From contig NZ_JAKXMK010000029.1 of NCBI RefSeq assembly GCF_022524485.1, forward strand, positions 62,001 through 126,000: 64,000 nt of DNA. The letters are read 5' to 3'. Under the pieces are notes generated by a model that was given only the letters and a program-made list of their open reading frames with translations, did not search any database and was not told the origin of the DNA. The translations under genes and the position numbers were made by a program. Source of the DNA: Pseudonocardia alaniniphila (GTDB lineage: Bacteria; Actinomycetota; Actinomycetes; Mycobacteriales; Pseudonocardiaceae). Positions 49,434-58,040 of this stretch are shown here, one piece after another (position 1 is the first letter of the stretch; each line of letters starts with the position of its first letter).

Positions 49434-49952
49434 TTACCGTGCGTCGCGGTATGCCGGGGCTCGTCGTGGGGCCGTGCGGGGGCGGTTCTCGAGCAGCTGC
49501 AGCGTGCGGGGGGCCACCACCACCGACAGCACCACCACGCTCGTCGAGCGGGACACGGTGGGCGAACGGTTGAGCTGCAGCAACGTGTCCTGCAGATCTT
49601 CGTGGGACGACGCCGCGAGCCGGCACAACACGTCGGACGTGCCGGTCGTCGCGTACGCCTCCAGCACCGCCGGCCGCGCGGTGAGCTCGGCGGCGACGTC
49701 GTCGAGGGCGCCCTGTGCGATCTCCAGGGTGACGAACGCCTGCACGGGATATCCCGCGGCGACCACGTCGACGTCGGGGCCGTAGCCGGTGATCACCCCG
49801 GCGCGTTCCAGGCGCTCCAGCCGGGCCGCCACCGTGCCTCGTGCGACGCCCAGCGTCCGCGCCAGCTCCAGGACCCCCGCACGCGGGCTGTCACGCAGCG
49901 CGCGGAGCAGGTCGACGTCGAGTGCGTCGAGTGTGAGCGGTGCTGTCATCAT
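49434..49952 (-). CDS. Lrp/AsnC-family transcriptional regulator
   Basis: A 172-aa AsnC-type protein: LDALDVDLLRALRDSPRAGV, LELARTLGVARGTVAARLER and AGVITGYGPDVDVVAAGYPV, then the RAM effector domain (AYATTGTSDVLCRLAA). It is divergent from hpd, a layout known in actinomycetes, so it likely regulates tyrosine/phenylalanine degradation in response to an amino acid. The C-terminal Arg-rich tail is an addition. Confidence 0.9.
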   Translation of the reverse strand: MMTAPLTLDALDVDLLRALRDSPRAGVLELARTLGVARGTVAARLERLERAGVITGYGPDVDVVAAGYPVQAFVTLEIAQGALDDVAAELTARPAVLEAYATTGTSDVLCRLAASSHEDLQDTLLQLNRSPTVSRSTSVVVLSVVVAPRTLQLLENRPRTAPRRAPAYRDAR

Positions 49953-50070
49953 TCCGCCTCATCTGGTCGATATGCACAGCAGATGTCCGAATGGTCTCGT
50001 CGATCTGCCATTGTTGCCACTTCGGTGCGCCTCTCTTGCCCAGAACAGGCAGCCGCGGTGTCATGCGGCC

Positions 50071-51276
50071 ATGACCGTTGAGCACACCCTCACCGACCAG
50101 GAGCGCTCGGCCGAGCTGGACCTGCAGCAGCTGCGCCAGCTCGTGGGGCTGGTCGAGTACGACCCGGAGGGCGATCCCTTCCCGGTCACCGGCTGGGACG
50201 CGGTGGTGTGGGCGGTCGGCAACGCCACGCAGGCGGCGCTGTACTACCAGCTCGTCTTCGGGATGGAGCTCGTCGCGTACTCCGGTCCCGAGACCGGCAA
50301 CCGCGACCATCACGCCTACGTGCTGCGTTCCGGCGCGGTCCGCTTCGTCCTCATGGGCGGGGTGGACCCCGCGAGCCCGCTGCACGACCACCACCGCCGC
50401 CACGGTGACGGCATCGTCGACGTCGCCCTCGAGGTGCCCGACGTCGATCGCTGCATCGCGCATGCCCGCCGCGAGGGTGCGCAGGTGCTGGAGGAGCCGC
50501 ACGACGTCACCGACGAGCACGGCACGGTGCGGATCGCGGCGATCGCCACCTACGGCGAGACCCGTCACAGCCTGGTCGACCGGTCCCGCTACACCGGCCC
50601 GTACCTGCCGGGATACGTCGCCCGCCGCTCGGGCTACGTCAAGCCTGCGGGTGAGCCGAAGCGTCTCTTCCAGGCGCTCGATCACGTGGTCGGCAACGTC
50701 GAGCTGGGTCGCATGGATCGGTGGGTGGAGTTCTACAACCGCGTCATGGGTTTCACGAACATGGCCGAGTTCGTGGGCGACGACATCGCGACGGAGTACT
50801 CCGCCCTGATGAGCAAGGTGGTGGCCAGCGGCAACCACCGCGTGAAGTTCCCGCTCAACGAGCCCGCGGCAGGGAAGAAGCGCTCGCAGATCGACGAGTA
50901 CCTCGAGTTCTACGGCGGGCCCGGCGCCCAGCACCTCGCCCTGGCGACGAACGACATCCTGACCACGGTGGACGTGCTGCGGGCCAAGGGCGTCGAGTTC
51001 CTGTCGACGCCGGACTCGTACTACACCGACCCCACGCTGAGGGCGCGCATCGGCGAGGTGCGGGTGCCGATCGAGGAACTGCAGTCGCGCGGCGTCCTCG
51101 TCGACCGCGATGAGGACGGTTACCTGCTGCAGATCTTCACGAAGCCCCTCGGCGACCGGCCCACGGTGTTCTTCGAGCTCATCGAGCGGCACGGGTCGCT
51201 CGGATTCGGCAAGGGCAACTTCCAGGCGCTGTTCGAGGCGATCGAGCGCGAACAGGCCCGTCGCGGCAACTTCTGA
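50071..51276 (+). CDS. hppD: 4-hydroxyphenylpyruvate dioxygenase
   Basis: A 401-aa enzyme converting 4-hydroxyphenylpyruvate to homogentisate in tyrosine degradation. Two VOC-like halves are clear. The Fe(II) ligands are present: His in ALDHVVGNVE, His in GAQHLALATND, and Glu in FFELIERHG. Motif SGNHRVKFPLNEPAAGKKRS and QIDEYLEFYGGPG are diagnostic, as is GFGKGNFQALFEAIEREQ at the end. ATG 50071 is the natural start; the upstream frame is shadow. Regulated probably by the divergent AsnC gene. Confidence 0.95.
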   Translation: MTVEHTLTDQERSAELDLQQLRQLVGLVEYDPEGDPFPVTGWDAVVWAVGNATQAALYYQLVFGMELVAYSGPETGNRDHHAYVLRSGAVRFVLMGGVDPASPLHDHHRRHGDGIVDVALEVPDVDRCIAHARREGAQVLEEPHDVTDEHGTVRIAAIATYGETRHSLVDRSRYTGPYLPGYVARRSGYVKPAGEPKRLFQALDHVVGNVELGRMDRWVEFYNRVMGFTNMAEFVGDDIATEYSALMSKVVASGNHRVKFPLNEPAAGKKRSQIDEYLEFYGGPGAQHLALATNDILTTVDVLRAKGVEFLSTPDSYYTDPTLRARIGEVRVPIEELQSRGVLVDRDEDGYLLQIFTKPLGDRPTVFFELIERHGSLGFGKGNFQALFEAIEREQARRGNF

Positions 51277-51296
51277 GCCGTCCGGCCCCGGGTGGG

Positions 51297-52025
51297 TCAG
51301 CCGGCTCCGTCGGCGATCCGGTCGAGCCACTCGCCGAGCAGGGCCTGCTCCGTTGCGCTGAGAGCCGCCGTGGGCTCGGAGCGCAGTGCTGCCTTGAGGG
51401 CGACGGCCCGGGTGCGGGCGGCGTCGCCGGGTTCCGACGCCGCCCGGGATCCCGGCACGCCGTCGATGGTGACCTCGCGCAGCACGTTCTCCCGAGCGAT
51501 GGTCAGCAGTTCGAGGTCCCGGTCGTCCTCGGGGGTGGCGATGAGCGAGAGGACCAGGCCCATGGCGGTGCCGTGGATGAGCCGGGCGGCCCGGTCGACG
51601 CTGTAGCGGAGCCGGCCGGCCGCGGCGACCCGGGAGACCATGCGCAGAAGCACGGCCTCCGCCTCCCGTGCGGCGGGGCAGGGGGCGGAGTCGGCGTACA
51701 TGAGCGTGTAGAACGCGGGACGGGACAGCCCGAACTGAACATGCATGTCCCAGCCTCGCCGTAGGTCGGCCACCGGATCGTCGGACTCGTCGAGACCGTG
51801 CTTCTGCACGAGGTAGGACTCGAATCCGTAGGCGGCGACCGCCTGGAGGAGGCCGGCCTTGTCGCCGAACAGGCGGTAGAGCGTGGGCGCCTGGACACCC
51901 GCGGCCGTGCCCACCGCGCGCGTCGACACCGCGTCGCGGCCCTCGCGTTCGAGCAGGGCCGCCGCGGCCCGCAGGATCCGATCCCGGGTGGTGGGCGCGG
52001 CTGAGATGTCGGTTTCGACGGACAT
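51297..52025 (-). CDS. TetR-family transcriptional regulator
   Basis: A 242-aa TetR repressor: TTRDRILRAAAALLEREGRD, AVSTRAVGTAAGVQAPTLYR and LFGDKAGLLQAVAAYGFESY. The ligand domain starts near VADLRRGWDMHVQFGLSRPA. ATG 52025 is natural. It is divergent from an SDR gene with three palindromes in the 123-bp interval, so it should repress the SDR gene and itself. Confidence 0.92.
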   Translation of the reverse strand: MSVETDISAAPTTRDRILRAAAALLEREGRDAVSTRAVGTAAGVQAPTLYRLFGDKAGLLQAVAAYGFESYLVQKHGLDESDDPVADLRRGWDMHVQFGLSRPAFYTLMYADSAPCPAAREAEAVLLRMVSRVAAAGRLRYSVDRAARLIHGTAMGLVLSLIATPEDDRDLELLTIARENVLREVTIDGVPGSRAASEPGDAARTRAVALKAALRSEPTAALSATEQALLGEWLDRIADGAG

Positions 52026-52054
52026 GTGGCGAAGTTACCGCTCCGCTCCCGAGT

Positions 52055-52069
52055 GTTGGCAGTGCTAAC
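52055..52069. promoter_or_regulatory. Palindromic site A in the TetR/SDR interval
   Basis: GTTGGCAGTGCTAAC (GTTnGCnnnGCnAAC dyad). Confidence 0.5.
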
Positions 52070-52078
52070 GCCAGCTTC

Positions 52079-52096
52079 TTACCGTAGCTATGGTAA
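52079..52096. promoter_or_regulatory. Palindromic site B in the TetR/SDR interval
   Basis: TTACCGTAGCTATGGTAA, an 18-bp palindrome symmetric at 16 positions. Confidence 0.65.
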
Positions 52097-52102
52097 CAAT
52101 GG

Positions 52103-52118
52103 TAACGTTCAAACGTTA
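52103..52118. promoter_or_regulatory. Palindromic site C in the TetR/SDR interval
   Basis: TAACGTTCAAACGTTA, perfect 7-bp arms around CA. The strongest TetR operator candidate. Confidence 0.65.
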
Positions 52119-52148
52119 GCAAAGTTCCGTACGGCAGGAGTAACAGAG

Positions 52149-52889
52149 ATGACCACTTCGGTCCCACGTCGCGTCGCGATCGTCACGGGCGGAACGCGCG
52201 GTATCGGCCGTGCGAGCGCCGAGCGGCTGGCCGCAGACGGCATGGCCGTGGTCGCGGTGTACGCCGGCAACAAGGATGCGGCCGAGGAGACGGTCACCGG
52301 AATCATCGCCACCGGCGCGCGGGCGGTGGCCGTGCAGGCGGACGTCGCCGACGAGCACGCCGTCGCCGCCGCGTTCGACGTGGCGGAGCAGGAGTTCGGT
52401 GGCGTCGACGTCGTGGTCAACGCCGCAGGTATCATGCTTCTCGGTCCGCTGGCCGAGTTCGACCTCGACGCGCTGGACCGGATGCACCGCACCAACATCC
52501 GTGGCACGTTCGTGGTGAACCAGCAGGCAGCTCGCCGGGTGCGCAGCGGCGGCGCGATCATCAACTTCTCGTCCACGGTCACGAAGCTCGCCCTGCCGTC
52601 GTACGCCGCCTACGCCGCGAGCAAGGGTGCCGTCGACGCGGTCAGCCTCATCCTGGCGAGGGAGCTTCGCGGACGGAACATCACCGTCAACGCGGTGGCA
52701 CCGGGCCCCATCGCGTCCGACCTGTACTTCGAGGGCAAGGACCAGGAGACGATCGAGCGGGCCGCCAAGGCCAACCCCATCGAGCGGCTGGGTGTGCCGG
52801 CCGACGTCGCCGAGGTCATCTCCGCCCTCGCCGGACCCGCCCGCTGGATCAACGGTCAGACGATCTACGTGAACGGCGGGGTGATCTGA
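52149..52889 (+). CDS. SDR family oxidoreductase
   Basis: A 246-aa short-chain dehydrogenase: RRVAIVTGGTRGIGRASAER, VVNAAGIMLLGPLAE, and catalytic INFSSTVTKLALPSYAAYAASKG in part (FSSTVTKLALPSYAAYAASK). The C-terminus INGQTIYVNGG is typical of 3-oxoacyl reductase-like members. ATG 52149 follows CAGGAGTAACAGAG. It is the likely target of the divergent TetR gene. Confidence 0.92.
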   Translation: MTTSVPRRVAIVTGGTRGIGRASAERLAADGMAVVAVYAGNKDAAEETVTGIIATGARAVAVQADVADEHAVAAAFDVAEQEFGGVDVVVNAAGIMLLGPLAEFDLDALDRMHRTNIRGTFVVNQQAARRVRSGGAIINFSSTVTKLALPSYAAYAASKGAVDAVSLILARELRGRNITVNAVAPGPIASDLYFEGKDQETIERAAKANPIERLGVPADVAEVISALAGPARWINGQTIYVNGGVI

Positions 52890-52925
52890 CGACGGTGCCG
52901 GTTGCGGCGCCGGTTCGGACGGGTA

Positions 52926-53513
52926 TCAGGGCCGCAGGATCAGGCGGATCGGGTTGCCCTTCTTCTGTGCCAGCCGGTCGACGGCGTCAGCGGCGCTCGC
53001 GAGGGGGAGTACTCCGCTGACCGAGCGGGAGAAATCGAGGCGTCGGCGGCGGACGAGGGCGACGAGCTCCTCGACGTGCACGGCGAGCGAGCCGTAGTGC
53101 CCGAGGACCTGCTGCTGGAGGTAGCTGAAGCGGGTGCCGCCCGTGATCGTCAGGGGCTGGTCCGTGAGCCCGACGAGGACGAGCTTGCCCTGAGGTGCCA
53201 GGCACCCCACCGCCTGCTCGCGGACCGCGGGCACGCCGGCGAAGTCGAACGCGACGGCGAGACCCCCGGACTCCGCGAACACGCGCTTCGCGAGGGCCGG
53301 GTCGTCCGGATCGAGGGCGAGGTCGGCACCGAACTCGAGAGCGCGGTCGCGGGCGGCGGGCAACGGGTCGATGGCGATGATCGGCGCCGCTCCGACCATG
53401 CGGAGCAGCTGGACGGCGTGAGCGCCGAGACCGCCCGTGCCCCAGACGCCCACGGCCTGCGCCGGTCTGGTCCCGGCCGTCGCGGTCACGGCGGCCCACG
53501 GCGTGGATACGGC
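52926..53513 (-). pseudogene. 5'-truncated zinc-type alcohol dehydrogenase
   Basis: The frame carries only the C-terminal half of an MDR alcohol dehydrogenase: STPWAAVTATAGTRPAQAV, Rossmann motif GVWGTGGLGAHAVQLL, FDFAGVPAVREQAVGCLAP, and the end DRLAQKKGNPIRLILRP. The GroES-like N-terminal half with the zinc ligands is missing, and the sequence before about 53513 does not resemble the family. It could be read from a longer artificial frame (to 53645) but this lacks a proper start. It is therefore a truncated pseudogene. Confidence 0.75.
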
Positions 53514-53717
53514 GTGCAGCCCGGGATGCTGCTGTCGGGCGCCTGCGCCGGGAACGTGCCGGAATCGGTGAAATACGGGCGAATTTCTCGGACAGAACGT
53601 GACGCGCAGCCGGGATCGGCTTCCGTAAATGATTGTGATCGGCATGGCTGTTGTGGGTCAATTGGTGACCGAGAGTGCGCACGGACCATGGCTCGGTGAC
53701 TCTGCGACAATGCGAGT

Positions 53718-54719
53718 GTGCGCGGAATCGAGGCGTGGAGTTCATCGTCCGGGAGCTTCATCCACATCTTTGTGGCTTTCGTGGCGGTGGCCGCGCTGGC
53801 CGCCTGCAGCGCATCGGGCGATTCCGGCGGAATGGATGACTCCGGTGCTCCGCCCGCCGACTACGTCGACATCTCCCAGGTTCCCGTCGCGCCGCCCGTG
53901 CCTGCGGTGCAGCTGGGCGGTTCGACGGGAACCTGGCGTATCGACTGCGGGCGCAACATGCAGGGGATCCACAACTCGGACAACGTGGTCGCCGACCCCG
54001 GAATCGTCGGCGGAGCACATCACTTCCACGACTACGTGGGCAACGTCTCCACCAACGCGTTGTCCACCGACCAGAGCCTGGCCGCAGCGGCGACGACCTG
54101 CCCTGACGACGACAAGTCGACGTACTACTGGCCGGTGCTGCGCGAGCCCGGTCCGGACAATGCCGCCAGGTTGGACAACTCGGCCGACCACAACATGGGC
54201 CGCATCCTCGTGCCGGACTCGGTGCTGCTGGAGTACCGCGGCAGCCCGGTGAGCTCCGTGGTGCCGATGCCGGAGTTCCTGCGGGCGAGCACCGGCAACC
54301 CCCACGGGTTCAGCCAGGGCGGCGTCAACTCCGAGCATGTGCAGTGGACCTGTTCGGGGACCAGGGACCGCATCACGCGTCAGCAGTACCCACGCTGCCC
54401 GCAGGGCCAGCAGGTGGTGCGGATCTTCGACTTCCCGAACTGCTGGAACGGGCGCACCACCGACAGCCCGAACCACCGGGCGCATCTGCAGTTCCCGGAC
54501 GCGGCCGGCGCGTGCCCGTCCGACACGTTCCCCGTGCCCCAGCTGCGCATGGAGATCTCCTACACGGTCACGCCGGGCTCCAACTACACGATCGACAGTT
54601 TCCCGGAGGAGTTGCACAGCCCCATCAGTGATCACGGCGACTACATCGATGTGATGCCCGACTCTTTGATGGACAGGGTGGTCGCGTGCATCAACTCCGG
54701 ACAGCAGTGCACGGCGTGA
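53718..54719 (+). CDS. DUF1996-domain lipoprotein
   Basis: A 333-aa exported protein with lipobox LAAC (Cys about residue 30) after a hydrophobic stretch (FVAFVAVAALAAC). The DUF1996 domain shows CGRNMQGIHNSDNVVADPGI, GAHHFHDYVGNVSTNALSTD, WPVLREPGPDN, WTCSGTRDRITRQQYPRCP and FDFPNCWNGRTTDSPNHRAH. DUF1996 proteins are secreted in actinomycetes and fungi and are linked to cell-wall or polysaccharide interaction, but no reaction is proven. The start is a GTG at 53718 (weak ribosome site); the frame is otherwise unique. Confidence 0.85.
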   Translation: MRGIEAWSSSSGSFIHIFVAFVAVAALAACSASGDSGGMDDSGAPPADYVDISQVPVAPPVPAVQLGGSTGTWRIDCGRNMQGIHNSDNVVADPGIVGGAHHFHDYVGNVSTNALSTDQSLAAAATTCPDDDKSTYYWPVLREPGPDNAARLDNSADHNMGRILVPDSVLLEYRGSPVSSVVPMPEFLRASTGNPHGFSQGGVNSEHVQWTCSGTRDRITRQQYPRCPQGQQVVRIFDFPNCWNGRTTDSPNHRAHLQFPDAAGACPSDTFPVPQLRMEISYTVTPGSNYTIDSFPEELHSPISDHGDYIDVMPDSLMDRVVACINSGQQCTA

Positions 54720-55309
54720 GTGTTGCCACCGACATCTGCCGGAAATCGCCGGAATACGCCCGAGATGTCCTGTTCGAGTAGCGCTGAGAGGGCTTCTGTG
54801 GCGGTGCCGCCGGCCGGTAGACGCACTCACCGCGGAAAGACGGTGAACCATTTTGCTGCGCCGCCCGTCATCTCAGGCGATGCGCTCCACAGCTCCCCGT
54901 CCGCTCGCATCGGGCCAATGCGCGAAGGGCGATGAAACGATGAAGGCGTCCGTGACTCGGCTGCCGCTCGCAGAGAGCGGTGCTGCCCGTGATCGCGCCT
55001 GTCGTCATGCCCGCATCGGCGGCTGCCGGCCGGGCGGCGGAGCAGGTGGATGCGCTCGTTCCACCGCCTTCGGGGGACGTCCTGTGCTCGCAGGGGTGAT
55101 CGGGGGAGCCCTTCCGTTCCACAGGCGCGTCCAGAGGCCGGGGCCTCATTGGGTGGAGTCGCATCTCGTGTGCCGCTGGGTGCTCGGCGTGCGGCGAAGT
55201 GGGTGTTCGTGATCGACAGGCCGGCCGGCAGGCCGCGTGGCCTGCCGTCGTCGCGCCGCGTTCAGGCACGACTCGAGGGGACCGCATCGCGGGGGAAGGT
55301 GGTGGGGGG
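54720..55309. other. 590-bp stretch without a supported gene
   Basis: Contains arms GACATCT (54731-54737) / AGATGTC (54763-54769) after the DUF1996 stop and presumably the promoter of the sigma factor gene. Open frames are Arg/Cys-rich shadows. Confidence 0.55.
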
Positions 55310-55858
55310 ATGGCGGGGCCGAAAGCCCGTGACCGCCGGAACATGGCGGACGAGGCGCTCATCCGCTCGTTGTTCAACGAGCACGGGAAGGCCATGCTCG
55401 GTTACGCCACGCGGCTGACGAACGACCGTGCTGCCGCAGAGGACGTCGTGCAGGAAGCGATGCTGCGGGCGTGGCGCAGCCCGGACAGCCTGATCAACAG
55501 CAAGGGGTCGGTGCGGGGCTGGCTCCTCACCGTGATCCGCAACATCGTCATCGACCGGGCCCGCGCGCGCAACGCACGGCCACCCGAGGTCGCGGAGACC
55601 CAGAACACCGTGCCGGTCGAACGCGACCACGCGGAGCAGGTGGTGGACCACATCGTCGTGCTGGACGCGCTGGAGCGCCTGTCCAGCGAGCACCGCGACG
55701 TTCTCGTGCAGATGTATCTGCAGGGCCGGACCGTGGGGGAGACGGCCGAGGTACTCGGCATCCCGAGCGGCACGGTGAAGTCGCGTTCCTACTACGCGCT
55801 GCGGGCGCTTCGCGACCTCTTCCCGAAGCGCCCGACGGGCATGGAAGGAGCGGCCTGA
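55310..55858 (+). CDS. ECF sigma factor (SigL-like)
   Basis: A 182-aa sigma-70 family ECF factor: EALIRSLFNEHGKAMLGYAT and DRAAAEDVVQEAMLRAWRSP (region 2), GWLLTVIRNIVIDRARARNA, and region 4 LSSEHRDVLVQMYLQGRTVG with TAEVLGIPSGTVKSRSYYAL. ATG 55310 is preceded by GGAAGGTGGTGGGGG. The next gene, overlapping by one base (TGATG), is its anti-sigma factor. It likely responds to cell-envelope or redox stress. Confidence 0.93.
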   Translation: MAGPKARDRRNMADEALIRSLFNEHGKAMLGYATRLTNDRAAAEDVVQEAMLRAWRSPDSLINSKGSVRGWLLTVIRNIVIDRARARNARPPEVAETQNTVPVERDHAEQVVDHIVVLDALERLSSEHRDVLVQMYLQGRTVGETAEVLGIPSGTVKSRSYYALRALRDLFPKRPTGMEGAA

Positions 55859-56562
55859 TGAGGTTGTCGGACAATCACGCTGACATCGACGGCTATGTCA
55901 TCGGCGCGCTCGATCCCGCGAAGGTTCGCGTCGTCGAGGAGCACCTCGCCCGGTGTCCCGGCTGCCGGGAGGAGGTGCGGTCGCTGCGCGAGGTGCAGCG
56001 GCTCCTCGCCTCGGTCCCGATGGAAGCGATGCTGGACGGGCCACCCGACGACGCGGATCTGCTGCTGCAGCGGACGCTGCGCGAGGTACGGACCGAGGAG
56101 ACGGGCACGACCGCCCGCCGCACGAAGTGGGCCGCTGCCGCGGCGGCGGTCGTCGCGGTCGCCGCGTTGTGCGTCGGCGTGCTCGTCGGCTGGACCACGG
56201 CGGACTCCCAGCAGATGGCCTCCTCCGCGGTGCCGTCCCCGACTCCCATGAGGCCCGGCACCCGCTTCGTCACCGCGCAGGACCCGGGCACGGGGGCCCG
56301 CTTGACGGTGCGCCTCGTCCCGGCGCCCGGGTGGGTGCGGCTCAACGCGGCCGTGAGCGGAATCCCGGCAGGTCAGGCGTGTCACCTGGTCGTGATCGGC
56401 CGGAACGGCGACCGGGAGACGGCCGGGGGCTGGCTCGTGTCGGCAAAGGCCGCGACCATGGGCGTCACGCTGGACGGCGCGGCGCTGATGGACCCCGCCA
56501 AGGTGTCGATGGTCGTCGTGGAGAGCACCAACGGGAGCCCGCTCGTCTCGGCGGACGTCTGA
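55858..56562 (+). CDS. Zinc-containing anti-sigma factor (RslA-like)
   Basis: A 234-aa membrane anti-sigma. The zinc-binding ZAS motif is EEHLARCPGCREEV (His-x3-Cys-x2-Cys), preceded by DIDGYVIGALDPAKVRVV. One transmembrane segment is WAAAAAAVVAVAALCVGVLV around residues 95-115. The extracytoplasmic half has an immunoglobulin-like, PxP-rich composition. The pair resembles SigL-RslA: cytoplasmic ZAS binds the sigma factor and releases it on stress. TGATG coupling fits stoichiometric synthesis. Confidence 0.92.
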   Translation: MRLSDNHADIDGYVIGALDPAKVRVVEEHLARCPGCREEVRSLREVQRLLASVPMEAMLDGPPDDADLLLQRTLREVRTEETGTTARRTKWAAAAAAVVAVAALCVGVLVGWTTADSQQMASSAVPSPTPMRPGTRFVTAQDPGTGARLTVRLVPAPGWVRLNAAVSGIPAGQACHLVVIGRNGDRETAGGWLVSAKAATMGVTLDGAALMDPAKVSMVVVESTNGSPLVSADV

Positions 56563-56568
56563 TGCCGG

Positions 56569-57126
56569 TCACTCGGAGGGCGGCGTGGCGTCCGGGCCAC
56601 CCCGCTCGCGCCGGCGTACCGCCACCTGCACAGCACTCAGCAGCATCCGGGCGACGAGCCCGACCAGGATCAGCCCCATGACCATCTGGAGCATTGTGAC
56701 GATCCGGGCGACCTCGGTGCGCGGCACGATGTCCCCGAACCCGACGGTCGTGAAGACGGTGAGCGTGAAGTAGAGCGCGTCGGTGCGATCCAGCGTCTCG
56801 GAGAAGCTGTCGGGCCGGTTGTTCGCGATCACCAGGTAGATCGTGGCGAACAGGAGAATGAAGATCGGTAGCCCGGTTGCGGCGGCCTCGATCGCGCGCA
56901 CCCGCGGGGTCTCGGACCTGAGCACGGCCTGCACCTGCCGAACGGCGAGCACGCCCAGTAGCAGGAGCACGAGCGCGAACCGGAGCCAGGTGCGCAGGTC
57001 GAGTGTCATGCGCAGCGGTGCGAGGTAATAGACGGCGACCAGGGACGTCGTCATCACCAACGACCGGAGCAGGCTCACTGCGACAGCGCGGCGGTACCGA
57101 TGCTTCCTGTCACCCCCGCTCGGCAC
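56569..57126 (-). CDS. Two-pore-domain-type potassium channel subunit
   Basis: A 185-aa membrane protein. The pore signature ALYFTLTVFTTVGFGDIVPR contains selectivity filter TVGFGD, followed by IVTMLQMVMGLILVGLVARM. Two or three further N-terminal helices (AVSLLRSLVMTTSLVAVYYL, ALVLLLLGVLAVRQVQAV, GLPIFILLFATIYLVIAN) precede it. No cytoplasmic regulatory domain is present. It is the last gene of a coupled cluster starting at 57912. Function: K+ flux or membrane-potential control. Confidence 0.9.
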   Translation of the reverse strand: MPSGGDRKHRYRRAVAVSLLRSLVMTTSLVAVYYLAPLRMTLDLRTWLRFALVLLLLGVLAVRQVQAVLRSETPRVRAIEAAATGLPIFILLFATIYLVIANNRPDSFSETLDRTDALYFTLTVFTTVGFGDIVPRTEVARIVTMLQMVMGLILVGLVARMLLSAVQVAVRRRERGGPDATPPSE

Positions 57127-57143
57127 GGCCCGTCCCTGGCGGC

Positions 57144-57314
57144 TCAGTCCGTCCGCGTCGTCGCGGGCCCGATGGACGAGGGTGTCGTGTCGGATGACCC
57201 CCCGGCCTCGCGGTCGGGTCTGCCGCCCAGACGCTCCTCGACCCGTTCGAGCGCGAGCACCCCCGCGATGATCGACGGCGGCAGCAGCGCTGCCAGGAGG
57301 AACTCGACGACCAT
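57144..57314 (-). CDS. 56-aa single-helix membrane protein
   Basis: A 56-aa protein too short for most gene callers. Residues 4-22 form one transmembrane helix (EFLLAALLPPSIIAGVLALE), followed by RVEERLGGRPDREAGGSS and a Thr/Ser tail. ATG 57314 follows CTGGAGGAG with perfect spacing and forms TGATG with the stop of the preceding 25-aa ORF. Seventeen bases separate its stop from the channel gene. Small helix next to a K+ channel suggests an accessory subunit, like KdpF (inference). Confidence 0.65.
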   Translation of the reverse strand: MVVEFLLAALLPPSIIAGVLALERVEERLGGRPDREAGGSSDTTPSSIGPATTRTD

Positions 57315-57391
57315 CACTCCTCCAGAGGGACGGCGAGGTGGACCTCGATGCCGGCGGCCCCGACGGCGGCCGGGTGCTGGTACCGGCGCAT
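57314..57391 (-). CDS. 25-aa micro-ORF, TGATG-coupled on both sides
   Basis: MRRYQHPAAVGAAGIEVHLA then VPLEE and stop. Its ATG at 57391 shares a base with the upstream DUF7144-like stop, and its TGA shares a base with the ATG at 57314. The codons of its last residues (CTG GAG GAG) form the ribosome site of the next gene, so its translation could govern access to it. No family recognised. Confidence 0.5.
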   Translation of the reverse strand: MRRYQHPAAVGAAGIEVHLAVPLEE

Positions 57392-57912
57392 CAGATGGCG
57401 AGGGCCTTGCGGTCGGCCGAGCACAGCGCCCAGATCACGAAGACGTCGAGAGCGATGATCAGGAGGGACCAGAGCGGGTAGTACGGGATGAACATGAAGT
57501 TCGTCAGCATGCTGATCACGGCCAGCCCGACACCGACGACGCGGCCCCAGATCTGTCCGGTGAGCACCGCGGCACCGGCGAGGGCGACGATGATGCCGAT
57601 GATCAGGTGGATCCAGCCCCAGGTCGTGACGTCGAAGGAGTAGACGTAGTTCAGGCCGACGACGTAGACCTCGTTGCGGAACAGCGCCACGAGCCCGGCC
57701 AGGAACTGGAAGATGCCCCCGACGATCATGATCGTGCCGGCGAAGACGAGAAGGCCGGTCTTCCAGGGCGACGTTTCGGTACCGGTCGCGTTGTCGTAAC
57801 CGCTTGTCGTGTCGGTGGGGCCGGCGCCGGTCGTGCCGCCGCCGGTGGTCCCGCTGCCGGGCGTGCCGCTGCCGGTCGAGCTGGTGGGAGTGGCCTCAGG
57901 CGATGTGGACAT
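57391..57912 (-). CDS. Four-helix membrane protein (DUF7144-like)
   Basis: A 173-aa protein with a Ser/Thr/Gly-rich N-terminus (about 55 residues) and four hydrophobic helices: GLLVFAGTIMIVGGIFQFLA, WGWIHLIIGIIVALAGAAVL, VVGVGLAVISMLTNFMFIPY and PLWSLLIIALDVFVIWALCS. This matches the widely occurring actinomycete DUF7144 membrane proteins of unknown role. ATG 57912 follows GGAGGAGTTTCG. It heads the coupled chain micro-ORF, small helix protein, K+ channel. Confidence 0.82.
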   Translation of the reverse strand: MSTSPEATPTSSTGSGTPGSGTTGGGTTGAGPTDTTSGYDNATGTETSPWKTGLLVFAGTIMIVGGIFQFLAGLVALFRNEVYVVGLNYVYSFDVTTWGWIHLIIGIIVALAGAAVLTGQIWGRVVGVGLAVISMLTNFMFIPYYPLWSLLIIALDVFVIWALCSADRKALAI

Positions 57913-58040
57913 CGAAACTCCTCCTCGGCGTGCGTTTCGGTGGGATCGTGTCTCGCCCGCAGGGCTCACCCCTCATCCGTGGGGGGTGAGCCGGGCTACC
58001 CGTGGCGCCTCCGGTCACGGCGAGTGAGCGGGGGCCTGTG

